The position numbers and the translations under genes are program-made. The notes beneath the pieces are model-generated. The model searched no databases, was not told where the DNA came from, and worked only from the letters and a program-made list of their open reading frames with translations. Of a stretch of 64,000 bases of DNA, positions 63,965 to 64,000 are shown in pieces (the first letter of the stretch is position 1; each line of letters opens with the position of its first letter). Origin of the DNA: Leifsonia sp. Leaf336 (lineage in GTDB: Bacteria; Actinomycetota; Actinomycetes; Actinomycetales; Microbacteriaceae); contig NZ_LMOZ01000001.1 of assembly GCF_001423695.1 (NCBI RefSeq), positions 816,443 through 880,442 of the forward strand, in the 5' to 3' direction.

Positions 63965-64000
63965 GTGGCGGGATTTGACCTAAGCGCTGTCCAAGCTGCG
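63965..64000. other. Window end, no feature recognised
   Basis: The last 36 bases follow the repeat-protein stop. A GTG directly after the stop opens a frame, but TAA ends it within nine codons. Confidence 0.5.

Overview
The window is high-G+C DNA with dense operons, many ATGA/GTGA start-stop overlaps and a recurrent TAnnnT -10 box about 6 bases before the start codon (leaderless genes). Together with the DUF3263, DUF2530, DUF3027 and LytR_C families, an unlinked groEL with HrcA boxes and an XPB helicase, this points to an actinobacterium, most likely a Microbacteriaceae member. That is inferred from gene families and style, not from a marker gene.

Layout. 1-1.7 kb: the end of a DUF1023 hydrolase gene, a lipoprotein and a small membrane protein. 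1.7-7 kb: a phenylacetate/beta-oxidation cluster (paaZ, paaI, hydroxyacyl-CoA dehydrogenase, enoyl-CoA hydratase, thiolase). 7-9.4 kb: LtrA, two membrane proteins and an Lrp/AsnC regulator. 9.5-13.2 kb: a branched-chain 2-oxoacid dehydrogenase operon (E1 alpha, E1 beta, E2, no E3). 13.2-18.4 kb: transporter, nitroreductase, msrB, LytR_C protein, cold-shock protein and groEL. 18.6-20.7 kb: a surface acyltransferase split by a run of 23 C. 20.8-27.2 kb: a two-component system and an overlapping reductase-folP-RibD-kinase operon. 27.2-36.5 kb: XPB helicase, its partner, a second cold-shock protein, serC, a DtxR-type regulator, an NlpC/P60 hydrolase and an HNH nuclease.

A 16.3-kb integrated element (36.56-52.84 kb) sits in a tRNA-Arg(CCU) gene, bounded by a 23-bp direct repeat of the tRNA 3' end. 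Paired TTTGCCCACA boxes 11 bp apart lie inside both ends. It carries a tyrosine integrase and a MobF relaxase but no type IV secretion genes, so it looks like an integrative mobilizable element. The cargo looks defensive. On the left are a two-gene operon (unknown protein plus a Cap4-like nuclease fused to a P-loop NTPase). On the right are a 1013-residue protein joining an uncharacterised helical region, a kinase-like domain and a KptA/Tpt1 RNA 2'-phosphotransferase domain, and a single-chain type ISP-like restriction-modification enzyme. The kinase-KptA fusion is the best candidate here for an undescribed system.

After the element the chromosome resumes with arfB, a TetR regulator and target, a DHFR-like reductase, an S4 protein, a TfoX/MmcQ-like protein, SixA, DNA polymerase IV and an alpha/beta hydrolase. 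The window ends in a second conflict-type operon: a Trypco1 protein, a trypsin-like protease fused to a degenerate CHAT domain, and a 1068-residue repeat protein.
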